Source of the DNA: Nocardioides sp. SR21
Lineage (GTDB): Bacteria; Actinomycetota; Actinomycetes; Propionibacteriales; Nocardioidaceae
DNA length: 64,000 nt
Direction of reading: 5' to 3'
Assembly (NCBI RefSeq): GCF_022761125.1
Contig: NZ_JAKWJR010000005.1
Span: 62,001 to 126,000, forward strand
In this document: in pieces, positions 38,595 to 46,350 of the stretch
Numbering within the stretch: position 1 is the stretch's first letter
Layout of the letters: each line of letters begins with the position of its first letter
Translations under genes and position numbers: made by a program
Notes under the pieces: model-generated
The model's input: the letters and a program-made list of their open reading frames with translations, nothing else
What the model was told of the DNA's origin: nothing
The model's database searches: none

Positions 38595-39310
38595 GACTCC
38601 TCCAGTGCCTCCAGGGCGGACAGGATCGAGGTCGTCGCCGGGCGGAGCACGTGGTCCGCGGCGGCGCGGGCGGTCTCGGGGTCACCGGCGCCGATCGCGG
38701 CCGCGAGCAGCCGGTAGGCGCCGGGCTGGCCGACCTCGGCGGCCATCAGCGGCGCGAGCGCCTCGAGCGCCGGCTCGTACGCGGCGCGCAGGCTGTTGAA
38801 CAGCAGCCGGAAGACGATCGAGTCGGCGGCGTCGACCACGTGGTCCCAGAACGCGAGCGCGTGCTGCTGCTGCTCGACGCCGTCCTCGGTCGCGGCCAGG
38901 GCGTCGACGGACTCGGCGAGCAGCGCCTCGAGCGCCGGTCCACCCCGCTCGGCGGCCAGGGCCGCCACCCCCGGCCCGACGGCCAGGCGGGCCTCGAGGA
39001 TGCTGCGGGCGACCGCGGCGTCCACCCGGCCGCCGCGGACCAGCAGCATCGGCAGCAGGTCGAGGCCGCCGTACCGCCGGAAGTCGCGCACGGTGGTCGC
39101 ACCGCCGTGGCGGACGTCGAGGAGCCGGGTCTGGGCCATCCGCTGCAGCGCCTCGCGGACCGCCGGGCGGGAGACCCCGAGCACCTCGGCCAGCCGGCGC
39201 TCGCTCGGCAGCGCCTCCCCGACCTCGATGCCGCCGTCGACGACCTCGGTCAGCACCTGGTCGAAGACGGCGTCGGGGACGGAGCGACGGGTGACGGGCT
39301 GGAGCGGCAT
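38591..39310 (-). CDS. GntR/FadR-family transcriptional regulator
   Basis: A 239-aa regulator. The N-terminal winged helix-turn-helix has LPSERRLAEVLGVSRPAVREA, the GntR signature. The C-terminal 150 residues are a helical FCD-type effector domain (LEARLAVGPGVAALAAERG; FWDHVVDAADSIVFRLLFNS). Members usually respond to organic acids or acyl-CoA. The next gene is a lipid hydroxylase, so a fatty-acid-related signal is a fair guess. The ATG lies six bases after TACGGT (complement of 39317-39322), fitting a leaderless mRNA. A palindromic operator candidate lies 26 bp upstream. Confidence 0.88.
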   Translation of the reverse strand: MPLQPVTRRSVPDAVFDQVLTEVVDGGIEVGEALPSERRLAEVLGVSRPAVREALQRMAQTRLLDVRHGGATTVRDFRRYGGLDLLPMLLVRGGRVDAAVARSILEARLAVGPGVAALAAERGGPALEALLAESVDALAATEDGVEQQQHALAFWDHVVDAADSIVFRLLFNSLRAAYEPALEALAPLMAAEVGQPGAYRLLAAAIGAGDPETARAAADHVLRPATTSILSALEALEES

Positions 39311-39335
39311 CGCCCGACCGTAACAGGAGGTCAGG

Positions 39336-39346
39336 TGGTCTGACCA
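39336..39346. promoter_or_regulatory. Candidate operator TGGTCTGACCA
   Basis: A perfect 5-1-5 palindrome between the divergent regulator gene and surf1. TGGTCNGACCA is the core recognised by FadR-type GntR regulators. It lies upstream of the regulator's putative -10 and where the -35 of surf1 would be, so it could mediate autoregulation and possibly affect surf1. Confidence 0.6.
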
Positions 39347-39358
39347 GTGGCCGCCGCG

Positions 39359-39364
39359 TACCCT
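39359..39364 (+). promoter_or_regulatory. Putative -10 element of surf1
   Basis: TACCCT lies six bases before GTG 39371, the spacing of a leaderless transcript. Confidence 0.4.
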
Positions 39365-39370
39365 GAGGGG

Positions 39371-40135
39371 GTGTCCAGCAAGCTCGCCCCGCGGTTCTGG
39401 GGCGCCCACCTGCTGGCGCTCGTCCTGGTCGGTACGGCGTTCGCGCTCGGGCTCTGGCAGTACGGCGCCTGGCAGGCGCACCGCGAGGCGGAGGCGACCG
39501 ACCTGACCGGCGCGACCGCGGTCCCGATCGCCGACGTCCTCGGCCCGGACGACCCGTTCCCGGGCGACCAGGTCGGCCGGTCGGTGCTCGTGACCGGGGA
39601 GTGGGTCCCCGGCGGCACCGTCTACGTCTCCGGGCGCGAGCACGACGGCAGCTCCGGGTACTGGGCGGTGACCCCCGTGTCGGTGGCCGGCGGCGACGCC
39701 GCGATCCCCGTGGTGCGCGGCTGGGTCCCGACCGTGGAGGAGGCGCCGGCGCCGCCGACCGGACCGGTCACCGTCGAGGGCCGGCTCCAGCCCGGCGAGG
39801 GCACCGGCGAGATGGACGACGACCCGGCCGACGACGTCCTCCCCCAGCTGCGCCTGGCCGACGTCATCCAGCACGTCGACCAGGACCTGTACGGCGGCTA
39901 CGTGGTCGCGACCGACCCGGGTGACGGGCTGGAGGCCGCCAGCCTCGAGCAGCTCCCCGAGGTGAGCGCGACCACCAGCCTCAAGAACTTCCTCTATGCC
40001 CTCGAGTGGTGGATCTTCGGGCTGTTCGCCGCGTTCATCTGGTGGCGGTGGGTGCGCGAGGTCACGGAACCGGCAGCCCCGGCGGTGGCCGGCGACGAGG
40101 CGGCGCAGGACGACCCGGTACCGTCGGGATCGTGA
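39371..40135 (+). CDS. SURF1 family cytochrome oxidase assembly protein
   Basis: A 254-aa membrane protein with two terminal helices (residues about 9-30, ending LGLWQYGAWQ, and about 205-225, LEWWIFGLFAAFIWWRWVRE) flanking an extracytoplasmic domain. This is the SURF1 layout, including LGxWQ at the start and the Tyr/Leu-rich FLYALEWW segment. SURF1 helps assemble haem-copper cytochrome c oxidase. The GTG start is preferred over an upstream in-frame ATG because of the promoter spacing and the family's usual N-terminus. It overlaps the next gene by 4 bp. Confidence 0.88.
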   Translation: MSSKLAPRFWGAHLLALVLVGTAFALGLWQYGAWQAHREAEATDLTGATAVPIADVLGPDDPFPGDQVGRSVLVTGEWVPGGTVYVSGREHDGSSGYWAVTPVSVAGGDAAIPVVRGWVPTVEEAPAPPTGPVTVEGRLQPGEGTGEMDDDPADDVLPQLRLADVIQHVDQDLYGGYVVATDPGDGLEAASLEQLPEVSATTSLKNFLYALEWWIFGLFAAFIWWRWVREVTEPAAPAVAGDEAAQDDPVPSGS

Positions 40136-40557
40136 GCGAGAAGCCCTCCGTCGACCCCGATCTCCGGCGCCCGCTGCTGGCCTACCGCGTGATGGCCACG
40201 ATCGTCGGAGTGCTGCTCGTCGTGCTCGTCCTGATCGGCGTACCGCTCGCGAACTTCGACGGCACCGGCATGTGGGGCATCTTCCCCAGCACGCCTGAGA
40301 TCTGGGAGGCCGGCTCCGGCGCCCACGACCTCGGCGAGGCGATCACGGAGTACCTCGGCGTCGCGCACGGCTGGCTCTACATGATCTTCCTGGTCAGCGC
40401 CTTCATCCTCTCGCGCAAGGCGCGGTGGCCGATCGGCTTCACGCTGGTGACCCTCGTCTGCGGCACCATCCCGATCCTCAGCTTCTGGGCCGAGCACCGC
40501 GCGACGGCGCGGGTCCGTGCCGAGCACCCCGCCCGGGTGGAACACTCGCCGGTGTGA
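40132..40557 (+). CDS. DUF3817 family membrane protein
   Basis: A 141-aa protein starting at GTG 40132 inside the surf1 stop. About three hydrophobic helices are visible (VMATIVGVLLVVLVLIGVPL; GWLYMIFLVSAFIL; IGFTLVTLVCGTIPILSFW), with a His in the VAHGWLYM segment typical of DUF3817. Function is unknown; it often lies beside other membrane or respiratory genes. The end overlaps the patatin start by 3 bp. Confidence 0.82.
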   Translation: MSEKPSVDPDLRRPLLAYRVMATIVGVLLVVLVLIGVPLANFDGTGMWGIFPSTPEIWEAGSGAHDLGEAITEYLGVAHGWLYMIFLVSAFILSRKARWPIGFTLVTLVCGTIPILSFWAEHRATARVRAEHPARVEHSPV

Positions 40558-41381
40558 CGACTGCGTTCGTGCTCGGCGGCGGCGGGGTCCTCGGCGCCGT
40601 CGAGGTCGGGATGCTGCGCGCACTCTTCGAGCGCGACATCCGTCCCGACCTGGTCCTCGGCACGAGCATCGGCGCCCTCAACGGCGCCCTGGTGGCCCGC
40701 GAGCCCGGCCTCGCGGTGATCGACAAGCTCACCGCGCTGTGGCAGTCGGCGGCCGGCTCCGGCCCCGACGTGTACGGCGACAGCCCGCTGCGCACCGTGC
40801 GCCGAGCCGTGAAGACCGGCACCCACCTCTGGTCGTCCAAGCCGCTGCAGCAGGCGCTCGAGGAGGAGTTCGGCGACGTCACCATCGAGGAGCTGCCGGT
40901 GCGGTTCCAGGTGTGCGCCGCCAGCATCGAGCGCGCCGCGGAGCACTGGTTCGACTCCGGCCGGCTGGTCGACGCGGTCGTCGCGAGCGCCGCCGTACCG
41001 GGTCTGCTGCCGCCGGCGAAGGTCGGCGACGAGCACTACCTCGACGGCGGCATCGTGAACTCGATCCCGCTCGGCCGGGCGGTGCAGCTCGGGGCGTCGC
41101 GGGTGTTCGTGCTCCAGGTCGGCCGGATCGACCGCCCGCTGAGCGTGCCGAAGCGGCCGTGGGAGGTCGCGCGGGTGTCGTTCGAGATCGCCCGGCGGCA
41201 CCGCTTCAACCGCGAGCTCGAGGAGCTGCCGGCCAGCGTCGCGGCGCACGTGTTGCCGGCACGCGGTACGTCGACGAAGGACGACACGCTCTTCGGCAGC
41301 CGCGACTTCGCCGGCGTGCAGGAGCGGATCGACGAGACCTACGAGGCGTGCGTCGAGTACCTGGACGAGCACCTGCCATGA
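40554..41381 (+). CDS. Patatin-like phospholipase
   Basis: A 275-aa protein with patatin hallmarks: the oxyanion glycine-rich loop VLGGGGVLGAVEVGML, the nucleophile elbow GTSIGALNG (GxSxG) and the catalytic Asp in LDGGIVNSIP. Such enzymes hydrolyse ester bonds of membrane lipids through a Ser-Asp dyad. It has no signal peptide. It is coupled to both neighbours by overlapping start and stop codons. The following acyltransferase suggests a pair for lipid remodelling; this is inference. Confidence 0.9.
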   Translation: MTTAFVLGGGGVLGAVEVGMLRALFERDIRPDLVLGTSIGALNGALVAREPGLAVIDKLTALWQSAAGSGPDVYGDSPLRTVRRAVKTGTHLWSSKPLQQALEEEFGDVTIEELPVRFQVCAASIERAAEHWFDSGRLVDAVVASAAVPGLLPPAKVGDEHYLDGGIVNSIPLGRAVQLGASRVFVLQVGRIDRPLSVPKRPWEVARVSFEIARRHRFNRELEELPASVAAHVLPARGTSTKDDTLFGSRDFAGVQERIDETYEACVEYLDEHLP

Positions 41382-42397
41382 CCTGGGTGCTGCGGCGGAT
41401 GGTGATCGCCCCGCTCCTCGTGCTCGTGGTCGCGCTGCTGTGGATCACGCTGCCGCTGTGGCTGATCGCGGCGTGCGCCGCGTCGCCGATCCTGCCCGGG
41501 CGGTTGCGGCCGCTGCGCGTCATGTGGGTCGCGATCCTCTACCTCACCTGCGAGGCGCTCCTCCTGGTCGTCATGTTCGGGCTGTGGGTCGCCTCCGGCT
41601 TCGGCTGGAAGCTGCGGACGCCGTACTTCGAAGGCATCCACTACGACCTGGTGCAGGGCACGATGTGGCTCTTCTTCCGCGAGGCGCGCCGGGTGCTGCG
41701 GCTGACCATCGCGACCGAAGGTCCGGCGCCGGACGCGCACCCCGGCCGCCCGATCCTGGTCTGCTGCCGGCACGCCGGACCGGGCGACTCGTTCGTGCTG
41801 ATCCACACGCTGATGGCGTGGTACGACCGCGAGCCGCGCGTGGTGCTCAAGGACACCCTGGCGTGGGACCCGATGATCGACGTGGTCCTCAACCGGATCC
41901 CGGCGCGCTTCATCACGCCGAACCCCAAGGCGGGCGCGGACCTCGAGGCGCAGATCGCCGAGCTGGCGACCGGGCTCGACGAGAACGACGCCTTCGTGAT
42001 CTTCCCGGAGGGTGGGAACTTCACCCCCCGGCGCCGGCAGAGGGCGATCGACCGGCTGCGCAGGCTCGGCATGGAGCGGATGGCGCAGCGCGCCGAGCAG
42101 ATGATCCACGTGCTCGCGCCGCGACCTGGGGGCTTCCTGGCCGCGCTGGACGCCGCGCCGGACGCCGACGTGGTGCTGGTCGCGCACACCGGCCTCGACC
42201 ACCTGGTGTCGGTGTCCGACGTGTGGCGTGAGCTGCCCATGGACAAGCGCATCGTGATGCGGTGGTGGCAGGTGCCGCGCTCGGAGATCCCGGAGGCCCG
42301 GGAGGAGCGGATCGACTGGCTGTTCGCCTGGTGGGAGCAGATCGACGCCTGGATCGAGCAGAACCGGCCGGTGGATCTCTCCACCGGCCGGTCCTAA
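41378..42397 (+). CDS. Membrane acyltransferase (PlsC/LPLAT family)
   Basis: A 339-aa protein with two N-terminal hydrophobic helices (residues about 8-35 and 50-73) followed by an acyltransferase domain. The catalytic HxxxxD motif is in CRHAGPGDSF, and the substrate motif FPEGGNFTP follows. It probably transfers acyl chains to lysophospholipid or a related acceptor at the inner membrane. Its ATG overlaps the patatin stop (ATGA), so a deacylase and an acylase are made together. Confidence 0.87.
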   Translation: MTWVLRRMVIAPLLVLVVALLWITLPLWLIAACAASPILPGRLRPLRVMWVAILYLTCEALLLVVMFGLWVASGFGWKLRTPYFEGIHYDLVQGTMWLFFREARRVLRLTIATEGPAPDAHPGRPILVCCRHAGPGDSFVLIHTLMAWYDREPRVVLKDTLAWDPMIDVVLNRIPARFITPNPKAGADLEAQIAELATGLDENDAFVIFPEGGNFTPRRRQRAIDRLRRLGMERMAQRAEQMIHVLAPRPGGFLAALDAAPDADVVLVAHTGLDHLVSVSDVWRELPMDKRIVMRWWQVPRSEIPEAREERIDWLFAWWEQIDAWIEQNRPVDLSTGRS

Positions 42398-42438
42398 GGG
42401 CTGAGGAACAGGCGCTCGCTCCTCGACCAACGATCTCC

Positions 42439-43023
42439 TTACGGCGCCTTGTCGACGTCGACGACCTCGGCGGGCGCGTCGGGCGTCGTGGCGGGGTGCG
42501 GGGTGTCGGCCGAGTCGGCGATCGCCTCGGTCGGGGAGGCCCCACCCTCGTCCTTCGGCGGCACCGGGCGGGCCGGAGGCGCGGGGGTCGGCGTGTAGGA
42601 GGACTGCCAGTTCTGGCTCTCGGAGCCGCTGCGCAGCTTGTTCGCGACGAACGCCGCGAGCGCGGCGATGCCGGTCACCAGGACGAACTTGCGGAAGCGG
42701 TGCTTCTTCTTCGGCTGGGCGATCTCGTCGGCCTTGGTGGCCACGGTGTCGGCGGCCTGCTGGGCCTTGTCGGCGGCGAGGGCCGCACCCGTGGCGACCT
42801 TCTCGGCGGCGAGCGCCGCGCTCGAGGCGATCACCGGCGCGGCCTTGGCCTTGGCGTCGGCGAGCGCGGGGCCGGCCTTGGCCTTGGCGTCCGCGAGCGC
42901 CGGGCCGGCCTTGTCCTTCGCGGTGGCGACGGCCGTCTCCAGCTGGGGCTTCACCTGGTCGACGTACTGGCTGACGGTGTCGCTCGCCTGGTCGAGGAGG
43001 GACTTGTTCTTGCGCAGACCCAT
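42439..43023 (-). CDS. Hypothetical Ala/Lys-rich helical membrane protein
   Basis: A 194-aa protein. Residues 1-90 are Ala/Lys-rich amphipathic helix with short repeats (ADAKAKAGPAL twice). A basic stretch KKKHRFRK precedes one membrane helix (FVLVTGIAALAAFVANKL, about residues 112-130), and a Pro/Thr/Asp-rich tail follows. It converges with the acyltransferase and diverges from ppiA. In mycobacteria a small single-pass protein (CwsA) also lies near ppiA and crgA; equivalence is only a possibility. No catalytic motif is seen. Confidence 0.7.
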   Translation of the reverse strand: MGLRKNKSLLDQASDTVSQYVDQVKPQLETAVATAKDKAGPALADAKAKAGPALADAKAKAAPVIASSAALAAEKVATGAALAADKAQQAADTVATKADEIAQPKKKHRFRKFVLVTGIAALAAFVANKLRSGSESQNWQSSYTPTPAPPARPVPPKDEGGASPTEAIADSADTPHPATTPDAPAEVVDVDKAP

Positions 43024-43182
43024 CTGGCACTTCCTCTCGTCGTGTCCTGTCTCATTCGATCATGGCACCCGGCCCCGAACCAGAGGCGCGGGGCGGACGG
43101 CTGGCGGCACGTGCAAGGATCGGACGGCACAACCAGATCGAGGTACGCCCTTCCGTGTACCCCTTTGACGTGAGAGGCACTC

Positions 43183-43695
43183 ATGGCTGACCTGCAGGCC
43201 GTACTCAAGACCAACCGGGGCGACATCACGCTCAACCTGTTCCCGGACCACGCCCCCGAGACGGTCGCGAACTTCACCGGTCTCGCGGACGGCTCCAAGT
43301 CCTACGACGCCGGCAACGGCCGCTCGGGCCCGTTCTACGACGGCCTCGGCTTCCACCGCGTGATCGAGGGCTTCATGATCCAGGGCGGCTGCCCGCTCGG
43401 CACCGGCACCGGTGGCCCGGGCTACACCTTCAAGGACGAGCCGCACCCCGAGCTCACCTTCGACAAGCCGTACCTCCTCGCGATGGCGAACGCCGGCCCG
43501 GGCACCAACGGCTCGCAGTTCTTCATCACCGTCGGCGCGACGACGTGGCTGAACTTCAAGCACACGATCTTCGGCGAGGTCGCCGACCAGGCCGGTCGCG
43601 ACGTCGTCGACGCGATCGCCGCGACCGCGACGGGCCCGGGCGACCGCCCCGTGGACCCGGTCGTGATCGAGTCGGTCGAGATCGTCCGCGGCTGA
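43183..43695 (+). CDS. ppiA: Peptidyl-prolyl cis-trans isomerase, cyclophilin type
   Basis: A 170-aa cytosolic cyclophilin that speeds proline isomerisation during folding. Core motifs are present: FHRVIEGFMIQGG with the catalytic Arg, LAMANAGPGTNGSQFFIT, and HTIFGEV. Length is normal for a single-domain enzyme. The ATG is preceded by GAGAGG. Rhomboid and crgA follow, the usual actinobacterial neighbourhood near the origin. Confidence 0.95.
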   Translation: MADLQAVLKTNRGDITLNLFPDHAPETVANFTGLADGSKSYDAGNGRSGPFYDGLGFHRVIEGFMIQGGCPLGTGTGGPGYTFKDEPHPELTFDKPYLLAMANAGPGTNGSQFFITVGATTWLNFKHTIFGEVADQAGRDVVDAIAATATGPGDRPVDPVVIESVEIVRG

Positions 43696-43698
43696 CCC

Positions 43699-44628
43699 TT
43701 GACCGAGGTTCCACCCTCCGAGACCGGGGTGCCGACCTGCTATCGGCACCCCGGCCGGGAGACGTACATCCGCTGCCAGCGCTGCGACCGGCCGATCTGC
43801 CCGGACTGCATGCGCGACGCGTCGGTCGGCTTCCAGTGCCCGACCTGCGTGGACGAGGGCACGAAGGCCACGCGCAGCGGCCGGACGGCGTACGGCGGGC
43901 TGCGGCCCACGAACGCCTCGGTCACCTCGATGGTGCTGGTCGCCATCAACGCCGCCGTGTGGTTCGCGATCTTCGTGACCGGCGGCTCCGGCAGCCGCCT
44001 GGTCGAGGTCCTCGGGCTGCGGCCCAGCGGCCTGTGCGACGTCGGCAACGGGTACGTCAACGTCCGGGTCGGTGAGTCTGTCTGCTCGGCCGGTGGCGGC
44101 GAGTGGCTGCCCGGGTTCGCCGACGGCGCCTACTGGCAGGTGCTGACGTCCGGGTTCACCCACGTCGCGATCACGCACATCCTGTTCAACATGCTCGCCC
44201 TCTGGGTGATCGGCCCGCAGCTCGAGCTCGCGCTCGGCCGCGCCCGGTTCCTGGCGCTGTACCTGCTCTCGCTGCTCGCCGGCTCGGCCGTCGTGCTGTG
44301 GGCCAGCGGCGAGTACCAGATCACCCTCGGCGCGTCCGGCGCCATCTACGGCCTGTTCGCCGCGCTCCTGGTCGTGGCCCGCAAGGTCGGCGCGGACATG
44401 CGCTCGCTCTGGGCGCTGATCGCGGTCAACGTGTTCATCACGTTCGCGGTGCCCAACATCTCCTGGCAGGGCCACCTCGGCGGCTTCGCCGGGGGCGCCG
44501 TGGTCGCCGCGATCCTGGTCTACGCCCCGCGCGGCCCCCGGCGTACGACGTTCCAGGTCTGTGGACTCGTCGCGGTCGCCGGTCTCCTCGCGCTGGCGAT
44601 GATCCTGCGCGCGGCCGCCCTCGCCTGA
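43699..44628 (+). CDS. Rhomboid family intramembrane serine protease with zinc-binding N-terminus
   Basis: A 309-aa protein. Residues 1-60 carry a B-box-like zinc segment (CYRHPGRETYIRCQRCDRPIC, then CMRDASVGFQCPTC). Six or so membrane helices follow, with the catalytic serine in GASGAIYG and the catalytic histidine in QGHLGGFAGG, as in rhomboids that cleave membrane proteins. The substrate is unknown. The annotated TTG start, 3 bp after ppiA, is uncertain; GTG 43729 is possible. Confidence 0.88.
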   Translation: MTEVPPSETGVPTCYRHPGRETYIRCQRCDRPICPDCMRDASVGFQCPTCVDEGTKATRSGRTAYGGLRPTNASVTSMVLVAINAAVWFAIFVTGGSGSRLVEVLGLRPSGLCDVGNGYVNVRVGESVCSAGGGEWLPGFADGAYWQVLTSGFTHVAITHILFNMLALWVIGPQLELALGRARFLALYLLSLLAGSAVVLWASGEYQITLGASGAIYGLFAALLVVARKVGADMRSLWALIAVNVFITFAVPNISWQGHLGGFAGGAVVAAILVYAPRGPRRTTFQVCGLVAVAGLLALAMILRAAALA

Positions 44629-44656
44629 GCTGCCCCGCCCGCCCGAGCCGCTCCCG

Positions 44657-44732
44657 CTTGTAACGCGGGGTTTGACCCTCTGGTCACCCCGAAATCTCAG
44701 GGTCACCAGAGGACTGAACCCCGCGTTACAAG
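44657..44732. repeat. Large imperfect inverted repeat
   Basis: A 76-bp near-palindrome with perfect 16-bp outer arms (CTTGTAACGCGGGGTT and its complement). Inner matches CCTCTGGT and ACCC close on a loop around CGAAATCTCA. It lies after the rhomboid gene and could act as a terminator, but it has no U-tract and is longer than most. Confidence 0.75.
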
Positions 44733-44764
44733 GGGCGGTTTGCCGAGCCGCGCGGCGGGGGAGA

Positions 44765-44796
44765 TTCTCCACAGTTGTGTACACAGCTGTGGAGAA
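44765..44796. repeat. 32-bp near-perfect palindrome with DnaA-box-like halves
   Basis: Arms TTCTCCACAG and CTGTGGAGAA flank the inner palindrome TGTGTACACA, with a single mismatched pair. The next bases form another small palindrome (AACTACA, CGCA, TGTAGTT; 44795-44812). The TCCACA/TGTGGA halves resemble degenerate DnaA boxes. Confidence 0.7.
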
Positions 44797-44839
44797 CTAC
44801 ACGCATGTAGTTCTGCACAGGCTTGTCCCCAGATGTGAA

Positions 44840-44873
44840 GAAGCCGGCCGGTCCGTGAGGACCGACCGGCTTC
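44840..44873. terminator. Strong hairpin, possible bidirectional terminator
   Basis: Arms GAAGCCGGCCGGTCC and GGACCGACCGGCTTC with one mismatch and loop GTGA, lying between the convergent rhomboid and crgA genes. Probably ends transcription from one or both sides. Confidence 0.65.
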
Positions 44874-44907
44874 TGTGGAGAACGAGCTGTCTCCGGTGGG
44901 TACGGGG

Positions 44908-44968
44908 CCTCGACACGCCGGTCGCGACCTCGCAGGCTCGGTCGCGAGCTCGCTCGACCACCATCGAG
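44908..44968. repeat. REP-like element, related to those at 62.7 kb
   Basis: The sequence CCTCGACACGCCGGTCGCGA, continuing to GCTCGACCACCATCGAG, resembles the GGTCTCGATACGCCGGT...CTCGACC repeats at 62655-62887. Such extragenic repeats are common in related genomes. No gene is present. Confidence 0.55.
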
Positions 44969-44988
44969 TGAGTCCGCTGGCGCGTCCG

Positions 44989-45447
44989 CTACTCCCAGCG
45001 CGTGGCGAAGGTGAAGCCGATCGCCATGAACCCGATGCCGACGAACAGGTTCTTCTGCCCCAGGTCGTTGAAGACCGGGATGCTCGAGATGTCGTCGCTG
45101 AAGATGTAGTAGGTGCAGATCCAGATCAGCCCGACCAGGAAGCAGCCGAGCATCCCGACCACGACACCGCGGCCGCGGCCGAGCGGGGTCGAGGGGTGCG
45201 CGGAGACCATCAGGCCGAGGAAGATCAGGCCGAAGCCGATCAGGTAGTTCCAGTTGCCGAGGTCGGCCATGAACTTCGGGGAGCCGGCCTCGGGGACCGG
45301 GAACGCCGTCGGGTCGACCCGGACCGCCACGTAGTAGTAGGCCATCCACGCGATGCCGAGGACCATCGCCACCAGGGCGGCGATGAACCGCTTCGTGAAG
45401 ATGGGACCCCGGACGGGGGCGAGAGGATCCAGATTGGCCTTGGCCAC
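44989..45447 (-). CDS. crgA: CrgA-like cell division protein with two CrgA units
   Basis: A 152-aa membrane protein from GTG 45447, with AGGAG six bases upstream. CrgA binds divisome proteins such as FtsZ partners and penicillin-binding proteins and coordinates septation. Typical CrgA is about 85-95 aa with two helices. Here the pattern appears twice: helix 1 (ALVAMVLGIAWMAYYY) and helix 2 (DLGNWNYLIGFGLIFLGLM), then helix 3 (GMLGCFLVGLIWICTYYI) and helix 4 (DLGQKNLFVGIGFMAIGF, ending TRWE). This suggests an internal duplication. It diverges from the DUF881 gene. Confidence 0.85.
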   Translation of the reverse strand: MAKANLDPLAPVRGPIFTKRFIAALVAMVLGIAWMAYYYVAVRVDPTAFPVPEAGSPKFMADLGNWNYLIGFGLIFLGLMVSAHPSTPLGRGRGVVVGMLGCFLVGLIWICTYYIFSDDISSIPVFNDLGQKNLFVGIGFMAIGFTFATRWE

Positions 45448-45518
45448 GGGGTGCTCCTGGGGTCGTTCGTGATGCGTGACATGTCGTCGCCGGTGCGGAG
45501 GATGCACGGGCTCCGGGC

Positions 45519-45524
45519 TACCTT
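45519..45524 (+). promoter_or_regulatory. Putative -10 element of the DUF881 gene
   Basis: TACCTT lies seven bases before GTG 45532, fitting a leaderless transcript in the divergent gap with crgA. Confidence 0.4.
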
Positions 45525-45531
45525 AGTCGTC

Positions 45532-46350
45532 GTGACCGGTGGATCCCACGCGCGGCCCCCGGAGCCGTCCGGCTCGGAGGGGACTTCGTCGCGCCTGTTC
45601 CGCCGTACGCCGCGCCGCCCGCGCGGCCGTTGGCGCGTGGGGACGCCGCTGGTCATCGCCCTCTGCGGCGGCCTGTTCGTCGTGAGCGCCGCGAACAGCG
45701 GCGGCACCGACCTGCGCCCCGGGCGCTACACCGATCTCGCGGCGCTGGTGAAGGACGAGGCCGACGAGACCGCCGAGCTGAAGGCCAAGGTCTCCGACCT
45801 GAACGACGAGGTCTCCTCGCTGAGCCGGTCGATCAGCGACCGCGACGTGAACCGCTACCAGCGCAAGGTCTCCGAGCTCCGGGACCCGGCCGGCCTGGTC
45901 GAGCGCCGGGGCCCGGGCATCACGGTGACCCTCTCGGACGCTCCCGAGGACGTCATCAACTCCACGACCGGCAACATCAACCCGCTGCTCGTGCACCAGC
46001 AGGACATCCAGGCCGTCGTCAACGCGCTGTGGAAGGGCGGAGCCACCGCGGTCACCATCGCGGGCCAGCGGATCGTGTCCACCACCGGCATCCGGTGCGA
46101 GGGCAACGCCGTCCAGCTCCAGGGTGTGCCGTACCCCCAGCCCTACGTCATCCAGGCGGTCGGCACCCAGGCCGACCTGTTGATGGCGCTCGAGGACGAC
46201 GACTACGTCTCGTCGTACCGCGAGGACGCCGGGGACCCCGACATCTCGGTCGGCTGGGACCTCGAGCTCGAGGACGAGGTCAGAGCCCCCGGCTTCGACG
46301 GCCTCACCGACCTGAACTTCGCCGTCCCGCTCGCGACTCGCGGGAGCTGA
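45532..46350 (+). CDS. DUF881 family membrane-anchored protein
   Basis: A 272-aa protein with a basic proline-rich N-terminus (residues 1-38), one membrane helix (TPLVIALCGGLFVVSAANS), a coiled-coil-like segment (LKAKVSDLNDEVSSLSRSIS) and the DUF881 domain (RRGPGITVTLSDAPE, then NALWKGGATAVTIAGQRI). DUF881 proteins lie beside division genes in actinobacteria and Firmicutes; function is unclear. A much longer in-frame extension upstream was rejected because it has no domain and crosses crgA antisense. The 3' end overlaps pknB by 47 bp on the other strand. Confidence 0.87.
   Translation: MTGGSHARPPEPSGSEGTSSRLFRRTPRRPRGRWRVGTPLVIALCGGLFVVSAANSGGTDLRPGRYTDLAALVKDEADETAELKAKVSDLNDEVSSLSRSISDRDVNRYQRKVSELRDPAGLVERRGPGITVTLSDAPEDVINSTTGNINPLLVHQQDIQAVVNALWKGGATAVTIAGQRIVSTTGIRCEGNAVQLQGVPYPQPYVIQAVGTQADLLMALEDDDYVSSYREDAGDPDISVGWDLELEDEVRAPGFDGLTDLNFAVPLATRGS

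Noticed and set aside
44875..45531. Long N-terminal extension of the DUF881 protein
   Set aside because: The extension lies antisense to crgA and has shadow-type composition. The GTG at 45532 has proper promoter spacing.
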